Shown here: piece after piece, positions 44,463 through 52,034 of the stretch
Numbering within the stretch: the stretch's first letter is position 1
Layout: every line of letters begins with the position of its first letter
Assembly: GCA_965232615.1 (NCBI GenBank)
Contig: OZ246985.1
Location: 1,488,001-1,552,000, forward strand
Source of the DNA: UBA2779 sp965232615
Lineage (GTDB): Bacteria > Spirochaetota > Spirochaetia > DSM-2461
Reading direction: 5' to 3'
DNA: 64,000 bases
Notes under the pieces: model-generated
Database searches by the model: none
The model's input: only the letters and a program-made list of their open reading frames with translations
What the model was told of the DNA's origin: nothing
Translations under genes and position numbers: made by a program

Positions 44463-44842
44463 TATTTAGAACCTCGAATCTGGGAGTTAGGAGTTAGAAT
44501 AGCTTTGCGATACGCATTCAACAGCTTGCCTACTTCCTCACTTAATTCCCATAAAGTTGATTTGTTTAAATAGTGCAGATCGTGCGCAAGGATCAGATAA
44601 TAGCGGCACTCTTCCAATGAACCCTCGGATATATTCAGGAAACGAGCTTTATCTGCTTCTGAGTACTTTCTAAATCCTTCAGCGATGTTGGCCGGAACGG
44701 AGACAGCAGCCCTTCGGAATTGTGACGTGAGTCCATATAGCTCTTCTTTTGGAAATGAACGCGTGGCTCCATAAACACCCATGACAAAAGCATGCGCTTT
44801 TTGCCAAACGATCAGATCCTGAAATGACTTTGCTGCTTCCAT
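44462..44842 (-). CDS. Four-helix-bundle protein (S23 / 23S rRNA IVS family), copy i
   Basis: 126 residues. MEAAKSFQDLIVWQKAHAFV, LTSQFRRAAVSVPANIAEGF and SEADKARFLNISEGSLEECR are the classic S23 motifs. RBS AGGAGG precedes the ATG. It lies between brxC and pglX; the C-terminal codons (ILTPNSQIRGSK) overlap the downstream heptad arm, and its first 34 codons are repeated six more times upstream in a 141-bp tandem array. Function unknown. Confidence 0.9.
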   Translation of the reverse strand: MEAAKSFQDLIVWQKAHAFVMGVYGATRSFPKEELYGLTSQFRRAAVSVPANIAEGFRKYSEADKARFLNISEGSLEECRYYLILAHDLHYLNKSTLWELSEEVGKLLNAYRKAILTPNSQIRGSK

Positions 44843-44880
44843 TCTAACTCCTACCTCCTAATTGCTAATTTCTAACTCAA
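44475..44880. repeat. Heptad-repeat element carrying S23 copy i
   Basis: Arms at 44482-44503 (GGAGTTA-GGAGTTA-GAAT) and 44846-44880 (CTAACTC-CTACCTC-CTAATTG-CTAATTT-CTAACTC) are inverted relative to each other and enclose the gene. The upstream arm provides its RBS and the brxC stop codon. Confidence 0.7.
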
Positions 44881-45727
44881 TCTCTTCTTTTGGAAATGAA
44901 CGCGTGGCTCCATAAACACCCATGACAAAAGCATGCGCTTTTTGCCAAACGATCAGATCCTGAAATGACTTTGCTGCTTCCATTCTAACTCCTACCTCCT
45001 AATTGCTAATTTCTAACTCAATCTCTTCTTTTGGAAATGAACGCGTGGCTCCATAAACACCCATGACAAAAGCATGCGCTTTTTGCCAAACGATCAGATC
45101 CTGAAATGACTTTGCTGCTTCCATTCTAACTCCTACCTCCTAATTGCTAATTTCTAACTCAATCTCTTCTTTTGGAAATGAACGCGTGGCTCCATAAACA
45201 CCCATGACAAAAGCATGCGCTTTTTGCCAAACGATCAGATCCTGAAATGACTTTGCTGCTTCCATTCTAACTCCTACCTCCTAATTGCTAATTTCTAACT
45301 CAATCTCTTCTTTTGGAAATGAACGCGTGGCTTCATAAACACCCATGACAAAAGCATGCGCTTTTTGCCAAACGATCAGATCCTGAAATGACTTTGCTGC
45401 TTCCATTCTAACTCCTACCTCCTAATTGCTAATTTCTAACTCAATCTCTTCTTTTGGAAATGAACGCGTGGCTTCATAAACACCCATGACAAAAGCATGC
45501 GCTTTTTGCCAAACGATCAGATCCTGAAATGACTTTGCTGCTTCCATTCTAACTCCTACCTCCTAATTGCTAATTTCTAACTCAATCTCTTCTTTTGGAA
45601 ATGAACGCGTGGCTTCATAAACACCCATGACAAAAGCATGTGCTTTTTGCCAAACGATCAGATCCTGAAATGACTTTGCTGCTTCCATTCTAACTCCTAC
45701 CTCCTAATTGCTAATTTCTAACTCAAT
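44741..45727. repeat. Seven-copy 141-bp tandem repeat between brxC and the S23 gene
   Basis: Units begin at 44741, 44882, 45023, 45164, 45305, 45446 and 45587. Each spans the last nine codons of brxC, the heptad-repeat arm, the RBS and the first 34 codons of the S23 gene. The junction is a shared GAAGAG. Copies are nearly identical; the three nearest brxC have one changed base (Gly to Glu codon) and the last has one silent change, so the array grew by stepwise unequal crossing-over or slippage. Confidence 0.97.
44858..45688 (-). other. Six identical-design 41-codon chimeric mini-ORFs
   Basis: At 44858-44983 and then every 141 bp (last 45563-45688). Each has AGGAGG, ATG, S23 residues 1-34 and then IELEISN, the last residues of BrxC, and stops. 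They are created by the tandem repeat and could be translated as S23 N-terminal helix peptides. No separate function is claimed. Confidence 0.8.
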
Positions 45728-48700
45728 CTCTTCATCGGGTCTGGCTGCGGCCAGCGACGTCAGTTGAGCCGTAAGGAGTGATTTATATTCCTGCACCGTC
45801 ATGACCTTGCTGGTCACCTGAAAGCGTACTTTACGTGGTTTCTTTGGTGCTGGAGGCTGATCCGGAGAACCGCCACCAGTATCCGGTTCCGGCTTGGGAG
45901 CCTCTGTGATAAAGCTGCTCTGAAGAATCAACAGCTCATTATCCTTGGTAGGAGCCAGTGCCGTGTAGTTCAGAATATCCGAGAGTGAGTAGCCGCAGTT
46001 TTTACAGGTAATGGCATATTCCAGCACCGGTTCTTTGATGATACGGTCCGAACAGTAACGTTTGAGTTCGTCCAGCTTTCTCTGGTTCTGGGTATTCAAC
46101 TCGGCCGGGTAGCCTTTCAGGGTTCTGAGGGCAGCATCGACCTTGCCGTTAAGCAGCTGGTATTCATGGCTCATTCCGGCTGCGGCGTTCTTGATCAGCT
46201 TGTAATAACTGTCTTTAACGATCTGCACCTGCTGCTGTAGGCTACCGAAGTTTTTGACCATATCCTGCTTGTACAGACGGTTAAACTCCTCGTGCGCTTC
46301 CTTGATACTGTTGTCGGTCCGATCCGCCTTTTTGAGCTCGCTGACCACCTCTTCAATGAAGCGTTTGAACTCCCTGACTTTGGAGAAGTTCTTTTTGATA
46401 AACTTCTGCGCCTTCAGAATGGTTTGGATGGCGCTGGAAAACTGATCGCTGTTGGTCAGCAGATATTCGACTTTTTCGATGTAGTTGCTTTCTGTGACCT
46501 TGCCACCATAGCTCAGTAAGGTTTGCTTTTGGTCGGCGACTGTCGGGAAAAGGGATTCGAATCCATCAACCGTATCACCCAGCGTTGTCAGTGCGCCGAT
46601 GAAATGGTCAGCCATGTGTCTGATGCTGTCTGCCAGATCAAAGTCGTTGGTGTTCCAGTCCACCTTACGCCCGGTATGAGATTCGATTTCCAGATCCATC
46701 AATAGCTGGACAGCCTGATTTTTCTGAGCGGCTGTCAGCGTGGCCGTAATAGATTTAAACGATGCAGACTTAAACTTGGTAGCATTGGTAAAAGCTTCCT
46801 GAATGCCGCTCTGTTCATGGGAGAACCAAGTGTCCCCATTGTATTTGACTGACAGGCGACCGGCCCGCAGGAGCGCTGCTAAGGTGGAGACGATGGTTCC
46901 GAAAGAATAGCCCCACGGTGCGCCGGAAAGGTCAGATTCGAGTGTGCGGCCATCAACATAGCGGCTCTTGATCTTGGCATTGATCTCTTCAACCACCTTC
47001 AGATGATCGCCGGTAAAGTTGCCGTGGCTGTCGAAGAATTTGAAGTCGTCGCCGGAAAAGAGACGGCTCAAGCCTTCTTTGCGGCTGCTGAAAATTTTGG
47101 ATACCAGACTTTCAGACAGGCCGGAGGCCAGACGCTTGGTATAAATGTTTTTGATCAGCTTGCGCTGCAGTTCACTGATGGTACCCTTAAAACTGTCCGC
47201 GTTGAGCAGGTGCTCGTCAAACATGTAGATCAGCGAGGCATTGCGATATGCCTTTTCGATTTTTACCCGAAGCTCCTTTTCTTTCTCTTCCCTGATAATG
47301 GAAAAGTCGCGGATAATCTGCCGCTTGGCAGGATCTGACTCGTTGGAGTATTTCTCCTCCATATAGGAGTAGCGGCTGACTTCACCAATCAATTTGTCGA
47401 TCAGCGTGAACTCTTTGTTGTCCGGTACCAGCGTGATGAGATCCTTCTGGTACTGGGTCTCCAGCTTGAGGTTCTCGATGAAGTCCTGACGATTCTCGCT
47501 GATATTGAAAAGGCTGTAGACCGTCAGTTTCAGCTGCTTGCTGCCCGGACCTGTCAGCTCGTCATCCTGATCAGACAGGACGCTGAACTTGAAACTGTCG
47601 GTGCCATCGTTGAAGGCGGAAACCGGAGTAAACAGTTTGTAGTCCTTGATGCAGTTGATCAGAGATCGCTTCTTGCTGAAAAGCTCGACATCGAAGTCCT
47701 TCATCTCCTCAAGGAGCTTGCCCTCAAGATCAGACGTGATTTTATAGTTGTTGTTCGAAAGCAGAAGCACCTTGGCTTCCAGCAGCAATGCAAGCGCCTC
47801 TTCAATGACCGGTTTGACGTCATAGTACGTGGTAATGTCAGAGATGTAGCTCTTGGTTATATTTTCCACGGTTGGCGACACAACTTCGGAATCTGCCAAC
47901 AGATGAATGGTCTTCAGCAGCTTTTCCCCGTCAATGGTACTGCCGCGCTCGTTCAAGATCTTCTTGGCTGTATCGTATTTGTTAACCAGTCCGATTGGAG
48001 GTGCTGTTTGGGCCTCTGTGCTGATGGCATAGCCTGGGGTGAAGCTGTAGAGCTCTTTTTCCCTCATCTGTTTGCGCAGCACATCAAACGTGGTGATGAT
48101 CATTCCGCGAGCGGCAATCTGTGTGGCCACCAGCGCATTGGAGCTGAATAAGAATTTCTGCAGAATGTCGAACTGGTATTTATGGAACGGATAATATGTT
48201 GCAAACTCGTCCGCATTGGTCGTCTTGGTCGGGAAGGATGACTTCAGATTTGTGGCATCCGACACGAGCCCTTCGTTTTTCTTGTGGTAATCGGCAAGCT
48301 GCTTGTGACCGGCATCCGTTTTATGAAGTAGTCGGGAGCGGATGATGACATCCACCTCTGTGGATTCAAGATGCACCTTGGTCTTAAAGCGGTCGGTCAC
48401 CTTGGTCAGCTTACTTCGATTTACATTGGCATTATTGATGACATCATCGAGTTTTTCCTGCGCAATGGCGATGGTCCACACCTTGTTACTGATGCTCGAA
48501 AGCGCTTCACTGATGCCTTCCAGATCGAGTAGCGTGAACTTTTTCTGGCTGATCGCTTCGCTGGCTTCGTCAAAGACAAAGACGAGGGTTTCGTCCGTTC
48601 TGGATTTCAGATATTTCTCAAGTTCGGCTTTGAATTTGCTCGCCGAGAAATCCTCAATGGCCGAGCTGTAAACTTTCTGGGTGTCGGCATAGTCGGCCTC

Positions 48701-49330
48701 GCTGTATCCCATCTCAGCGAACACTTTTCGCATCACCCTTGCAACCTGACGGTTGCTGGTTTTCAGCTCATCCCATTCCTGCCCCTCAAGGGATTTAGCT
48801 TTGCCTTTAAATTCATCCAGTTTCCCATCAATGAAGAGGTCAAACTCCATGTAGCCATAGATGTCGTCCCGGAAGCCCAGGTTTTTCAAAAGGTTGGCAA
48901 AGAGAGTAAATGCCAGTCCTCTGTCAGTGTTTTGCTTGGCCACGTCGAGGAACACGACCCTGCTGTTGATCGCTTCGAGGTTGCGGATGGAATTTTCAAT
49001 GAGGCTTTCGTCTGAAACGCCTTTCAGCCTTGGGATAAATCGCTCCCGGGCTGGAGTTCCGTTGATGGTCGGATTGTCGATGATGTATCCTAGCATCTTA
49101 CCGAAATAGGATTTTCCGGAGCCATAAAAGCCAGACAGCCAGACGCCTGTTTCTTTTATATTGGAGGTAAACTGGTTGGTAAAATTGTATAGGTGCCGAC
49201 CAATTCCCTCGGTCACGATGTAGGATTCAATTTCCTGCTGGATTTCCAGTTCAGAGCGATCCTCCAGGTCGATTACATTTTTAATATCTTCCTGAAGATC
49301 CAGAGTCAGAATTTCGTTTATTTTTGTCAT
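45704..49330 (-). CDS. brxC: BREX ATPase BrxC
   Basis: 1208 residues, the large P-loop protein of type 1 BREX. Walker A GFYGSGKSYFGKMLGY lies near residue 68; Walker B-like TLVFVFDEASEAIS near 250; long helical region and a C-terminal segment with CKNCGYSL (single CxxC) and a proline-rich linker. It is the nucleotide-driven core of BREX complexes. Follows brxB by 10 bp. Its last nine codons are copied in the tandem repeat. Confidence 0.95.
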   Translation of the reverse strand: MTKINEILTLDLQEDIKNVIDLEDRSELEIQQEIESYIVTEGIGRHLYNFTNQFTSNIKETGVWLSGFYGSGKSYFGKMLGYIIDNPTINGTPARERFIPRLKGVSDESLIENSIRNLEAINSRVVFLDVAKQNTDRGLAFTLFANLLKNLGFRDDIYGYMEFDLFIDGKLDEFKGKAKSLEGQEWDELKTSNRQVARVMRKVFAEMGYSEADYADTQKVYSSAIEDFSASKFKAELEKYLKSRTDETLVFVFDEASEAISQKKFTLLDLEGISEALSSISNKVWTIAIAQEKLDDVINNANVNRSKLTKVTDRFKTKVHLESTEVDVIIRSRLLHKTDAGHKQLADYHKKNEGLVSDATNLKSSFPTKTTNADEFATYYPFHKYQFDILQKFLFSSNALVATQIAARGMIITTFDVLRKQMREKELYSFTPGYAISTEAQTAPPIGLVNKYDTAKKILNERGSTIDGEKLLKTIHLLADSEVVSPTVENITKSYISDITTYYDVKPVIEEALALLLEAKVLLLSNNNYKITSDLEGKLLEEMKDFDVELFSKKRSLINCIKDYKLFTPVSAFNDGTDSFKFSVLSDQDDELTGPGSKQLKLTVYSLFNISENRQDFIENLKLETQYQKDLITLVPDNKEFTLIDKLIGEVSRYSYMEEKYSNESDPAKRQIIRDFSIIREEKEKELRVKIEKAYRNASLIYMFDEHLLNADSFKGTISELQRKLIKNIYTKRLASGLSESLVSKIFSSRKEGLSRLFSGDDFKFFDSHGNFTGDHLKVVEEINAKIKSRYVDGRTLESDLSGAPWGYSFGTIVSTLAALLRAGRLSVKYNGDTWFSHEQSGIQEAFTNATKFKSASFKSITATLTAAQKNQAVQLLMDLEIESHTGRKVDWNTNDFDLADSIRHMADHFIGALTTLGDTVDGFESLFPTVADQKQTLLSYGGKVTESNYIEKVEYLLTNSDQFSSAIQTILKAQKFIKKNFSKVREFKRFIEEVVSELKKADRTDNSIKEAHEEFNRLYKQDMVKNFGSLQQQVQIVKDSYYKLIKNAAAGMSHEYQLLNGKVDAALRTLKGYPAELNTQNQRKLDELKRYCSDRIIKEPVLEYAITCKNCGYSLSDILNYTALAPTKDNELLILQSSFITEAPKPEPDTGGGSPDQPPAPKKPRKVRFQVTSKVMTVQEYKSLLTAQLTSLAAARPDEEIELEISN

Positions 49331-49340
49331 GTACAGCCCC

Positions 49341-49889
49341 TTATTTCACCAACGTGCAGCGATACTTCGATGCAGGTTTGAAGTTCAAAAAGTAAATGTT
49401 GTCGTCCTCTATTTTTGACGGGTAAAAAATCACCAGAGGATGAGGTAGGTTCATGACGGCCTTATGCTCCATGATATTTACGTTTTCGATCCCTGTCCCA
49501 AAGAGGCAACCGGTTCTTATCAGAAATGGAATTTTGTCGTTCTGGCAGGCGCTCTCAATTTCACTGATAATCAGGTCGAAAAGATCCGGTGTGGGATCAT
49601 CTGAACGAAAGATCAGGTGAGGCGTATTTCTGAAATCGTTGTAATACTCACTGAAAGAGTCCCAGCCATCCTCGTCAATGAACTGAATCAGCAGTTTGCT
49701 GACATCAATGAATGATGCATTGTCTGCATAGAGCTCTTTCGCTTTTTCGATGTATTGCTGTTCTTCGTTTGGCGGATAGGAGAACAGAATACTGTTTCCG
49801 CCATTAGCCTGACGTCTCAATTGATCTTGGTTTGCTATGTGAAACTTCAGATCAGTAAATTTCTGCTGATGATCAGTTATATAAGGCAT
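49341..49889 (-). CDS. brxB: BREX protein BrxB
   Basis: 182 residues, DUF1788-type. Central segment NGGNSILFSYPPNEEQQYIE and C-terminal VMNLPHPLVIFYPSKIED are typical. Required for BREX defence and methylation in studied systems; biochemical role unclear. It overlaps brxA by 17 bases. Confidence 0.92.
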   Translation of the reverse strand: MPYITDHQQKFTDLKFHIANQDQLRRQANGGNSILFSYPPNEEQQYIEKAKELYADNASFIDVSKLLIQFIDEDGWDSFSEYYNDFRNTPHLIFRSDDPTPDLFDLIISEIESACQNDKIPFLIRTGCLFGTGIENVNIMEHKAVMNLPHPLVIFYPSKIEDDNIYFLNFKPASKYRCTLVK

Positions 49890-50673
49890 CGCAAATTCCT
49901 TTATAGCTATGGGTTAGTTCGATGTTCAAAGCGACACCGTTAAAATTCATATTGAAAAAGCCTTTAAGAGAGAGCTTTTTCAGCCGATCCTGAACATCTT
50001 CCGACGGTACAAAGCTAATGGGCAGCAATTCATTTGTCAGGATATTACTGGCACTTGGAGAGAGTAATTTCGCAAAGTAAAGGAAGAGTACCTGCGCTTC
50101 AGAGGACGGTCTTATGTGCTTGAATGATTTGACTCTTCCGGGGCTCAGGAATCCGAGCTTGCTCATCAGATTCAAGTATTTGGTCGAAAGCGTATTAATA
50201 GTATTTTCAGACCAGCTTATTCCCAGCGATTCATTCTTGCGCAGAAACTCTTTTAGATAAGCGGTGATGTCGTCTTTGGATATGCTGGCGCGGCCTGAGT
50301 AGTAGGTCTTGGCAAAAAGACGAGAGGAGATTTCTCGGAATAGCCTGTTATTCAGGGCGAACTGCCAAACAAGAACCAGTTCCTTGTCCTGCAGCGGAAC
50401 CCGCTCGGTAAAGATTCCCTGCACGAGAGCCTGATGCTCCTCGCTTTTAAACTGCAGGAAAGCCTTTCGAACCTCTCGTTCAATCCTTGTGCGGCTCTTT
50501 TCTGTACGGAGGTTAAATTCATTACGTTGATTGACGAGTTCTTTTAATGAGTCGGATTGACTGAAATGAGAGTCTATGGCTTTGAAAATGACACTACAAT
50601 CCTTCAGCCCGCCAATCACATTGATTGCGGTATTATAAGCACCAAGGTCTGTTTTGTTATTTGCTCGTTCCAT
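49873..50673 (-). CDS. brxA: BREX protein BrxA
   Basis: 266 residues, DUF1819-type, a small winged-helix DNA-binding fold in studied homologues. The features ELVLVWQFALNNRLFREISS and LNLMSKLGFLSPGRVKSFKH match the family, with a longer than usual C-terminal tail. Second gene of the BREX operon, 3 bp after the HTH gene. Confidence 0.92.
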   Translation of the reverse strand: MERANNKTDLGAYNTAINVIGGLKDCSVIFKAIDSHFSQSDSLKELVNQRNEFNLRTEKSRTRIEREVRKAFLQFKSEEHQALVQGIFTERVPLQDKELVLVWQFALNNRLFREISSRLFAKTYYSGRASISKDDITAYLKEFLRKNESLGISWSENTINTLSTKYLNLMSKLGFLSPGRVKSFKHIRPSSEAQVLFLYFAKLLSPSASNILTNELLPISFVPSEDVQDRLKKLSLKGFFNMNFNGVALNIELTHSYKGICDALYN

Positions 50674-50676
50674 TGA

Positions 50677-50874
50677 TTACTGCTCATCCTTTTCCGGTTT
50701 GTCCGCTGCGCCACCAGAGCGAACCCATTCATCAACCTCGTTTTGTTTGAACATCCATCGACGTCCTACCCGGTGGCCCGGCATATCTCGTTGCTCGATC
50801 CACTTGTAAACAGTTTCGTTGCTCACATTGAGATATTTGCAAATGTCATCGACTGTAAGCCATCGTTCTTCCAT
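50677..50874 (-). CDS. Small excisionase-type helix-turn-helix protein, BREX operon leader
   Basis: 65 residues: LTVDDICKYLNVSNETVYKW (HTH) and VGRRWMFKQNEVDEWV (wing). Paralogue of 19295-19504. Sits where BREX operons often carry a transcriptional regulator, although it belongs to a different family from BrxR (WYL). With a matching promoter and operator at both islands, a shared regulatory role is likely. Confidence 0.88.
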   Translation of the reverse strand: MEERWLTVDDICKYLNVSNETVYKWIEQRDMPGHRVGRRWMFKQNEVDEWVRSGGAADKPEKDEQ

Positions 50875-50975
50875 AGGTCATGTCCTTCTTAATCATGAGG
50901 TTATTGCATTAACTCCAAGCGGTCAGGCTTGAAGAGCCTCTGTATTCGGACGCAATTTCCGCAATATACCCATCA

Positions 50976-51004
50976 AATATAACTGTTTGTTAGACCGAAA
51001 TCAA
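50976..51004 (-). promoter_or_regulatory. Sigma-70-type promoter of the BREX polycistron
   Basis: TTGATT (-35, 50999-51004), 17 bp, TATATT (-10, 50976-50981) on the minus strand. It would transcribe the HTH gene, brxABC and everything down to 21.4 kb. Same geometry as the RM promoter at 19607-19635. Confidence 0.8.
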
Positions 51005-51014
51005 GTTAATTATT

Positions 51015-51029
51015 GCCGAATAGTGCCGA
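51015..51029 (-). promoter_or_regulatory. Candidate operator: two GCCGA boxes, BREX promoter
   Basis: GCCGA at 51015 and 51025, 10 bp apart, upstream of the -35. Spacing to the HTH start (141 bp) is identical to that in island 1, although most surrounding bases differ. Confidence 0.62.
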
Positions 51030-51040
51030 CGAGGCAGGAT

Positions 51041-51543
51041 TTAGCCCCATTTTCCTGAAGTCAACCGCTCTCGACCCTTATAGTCCTCCATAGTGTAGGT
51101 CCAGCAGCACCTCTGGTCGCCATTTGACTCCATCGCCACCAGAACCCGCGTATAAACACAGCGGCCATTCGGATCAAATGCCTCCAGCCGATCGATGGGC
51201 GGCAGATCGAAACCGGGATTGGCGAAGGTCATCAGCTCACCATGGACCAGATCCCGGTCATTCGATTGATGATTGCTGATTGCCGAATGTCGATTGTTTC
51301 CGAACAACTGGACTGCTGAGTGCGGAATTTTGGTTTCGTTCTGCAAACGGGTGTCGTCCAGCGGATCGGCGGTGCCGGTGGCCAATACAGAGCTCTCCGG
51401 GACTTCCAGGGCCGGGAATCCAGCGGGCAGATGATAGAGCCTGCCCCATGTGGTGGCGGGTTCATGCTGATGGCTCGGGTGCAGAATCGGTCAAAGTTCC
51501 AGAATCCCTTTTTCAGGGTTCCATAGACAAAAAACCTTAACAA
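51041..51543 (-). pseudogene. Gamma-glutamylcyclotransferase-like gene, frameshifted (right copy)
   Basis: Starts MLRFFVYGTLKKGFWNFDRF with the same one-base frameshift as the left copy. The second frame gives MATGTADPLDDTRLQ, then a heptad-repeat-derived insert (HSAISNHQSNDR) and a fuller C-terminus: LVHGELMTFANPGFDLPPID and VYTRVLVAMES. Non-functional as it stands. It lies directly upstream of the BREX promoter. Confidence 0.75.
51254..51345. repeat. Heptad-repeat array in the right GGCT remnant
   Basis: TCGATTG-ATGATTG-CTGATTG-CCGAATG-TCGATTG in 7-bp register, then a less regular continuation. Absent from the left copy, so it was inserted here, or lost there, after the duplication. Confidence 0.6.
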
Positions 51544-52034
51544 TTGCTGATTGGGGATTTCGGACTGCTGATTTGGGAATGTGGGATTTAGGCATTTTTC
51601 ACTCCTATTTTGATGGTTTCTTTAAATCCGAAGTCGCAAATCCGACCTCCGCAATCTATTTTGCCTCCATGAATACAGAAGATTTCAAAAACAGAACAAA
51701 GGCTTTTGCCCTGAGGAATTTCAAGCTCGCGCCAGCCGGACGATTTCGGATTTTGGATTTCGGAATGTGGATTTTTAGAATGGGAGTTGTGGGCGTGTGA
51801 GCTTCGAACTTCAGCCATGTCTTCAAATCCGCAATCGCCAATCTGCAATCCCCAATCAATATATTCTGGTTCCGAGGCGTAGAGCACCGCCCGGTGTTTG
51901 CGGCTGTAACGCAGCGACAGCGGCTTGTTCCCCTTAATGACGGTAATGGCCCCGGGATCGAGTCGTGAGGCCAACACGGCGCTCATTCGGCCGCGACACA
52001 GGCGCAGGGCCTTGCGGAAGCCTCGACCGTCAAT
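51342..52034. repeat. Direct repeat A, right copy
   Basis: Matches 19793-20485. Ends abruptly at the left end of the IS1634-like element, so the amidotransferase remnant is cut here. Confidence 0.92.
51588..52034 (-). pseudogene. Class II glutamine amidotransferase-like remnant (right copy)
   Basis: MSAVLASRLDPGAITVIKGN and SLRYSRKHRAVLYASEPEYI match the left copy, followed by the same heptad-repeat tail. The N-terminal half was removed by, or before, insertion of the IS element at 52035. Confidence 0.72.

Noticed and set aside
28839..44842. Diversity-generating retroelement, because S23 proteins resemble Avd
   Set aside because: No reverse transcriptase, template repeat or variable repeat with adenine-specific changes is present.
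44741..45727. Possible CRISPR array
   Set aside because: The 141-bp units are contiguous and nearly identical with no variable spacers, and there are no cas genes nearby.
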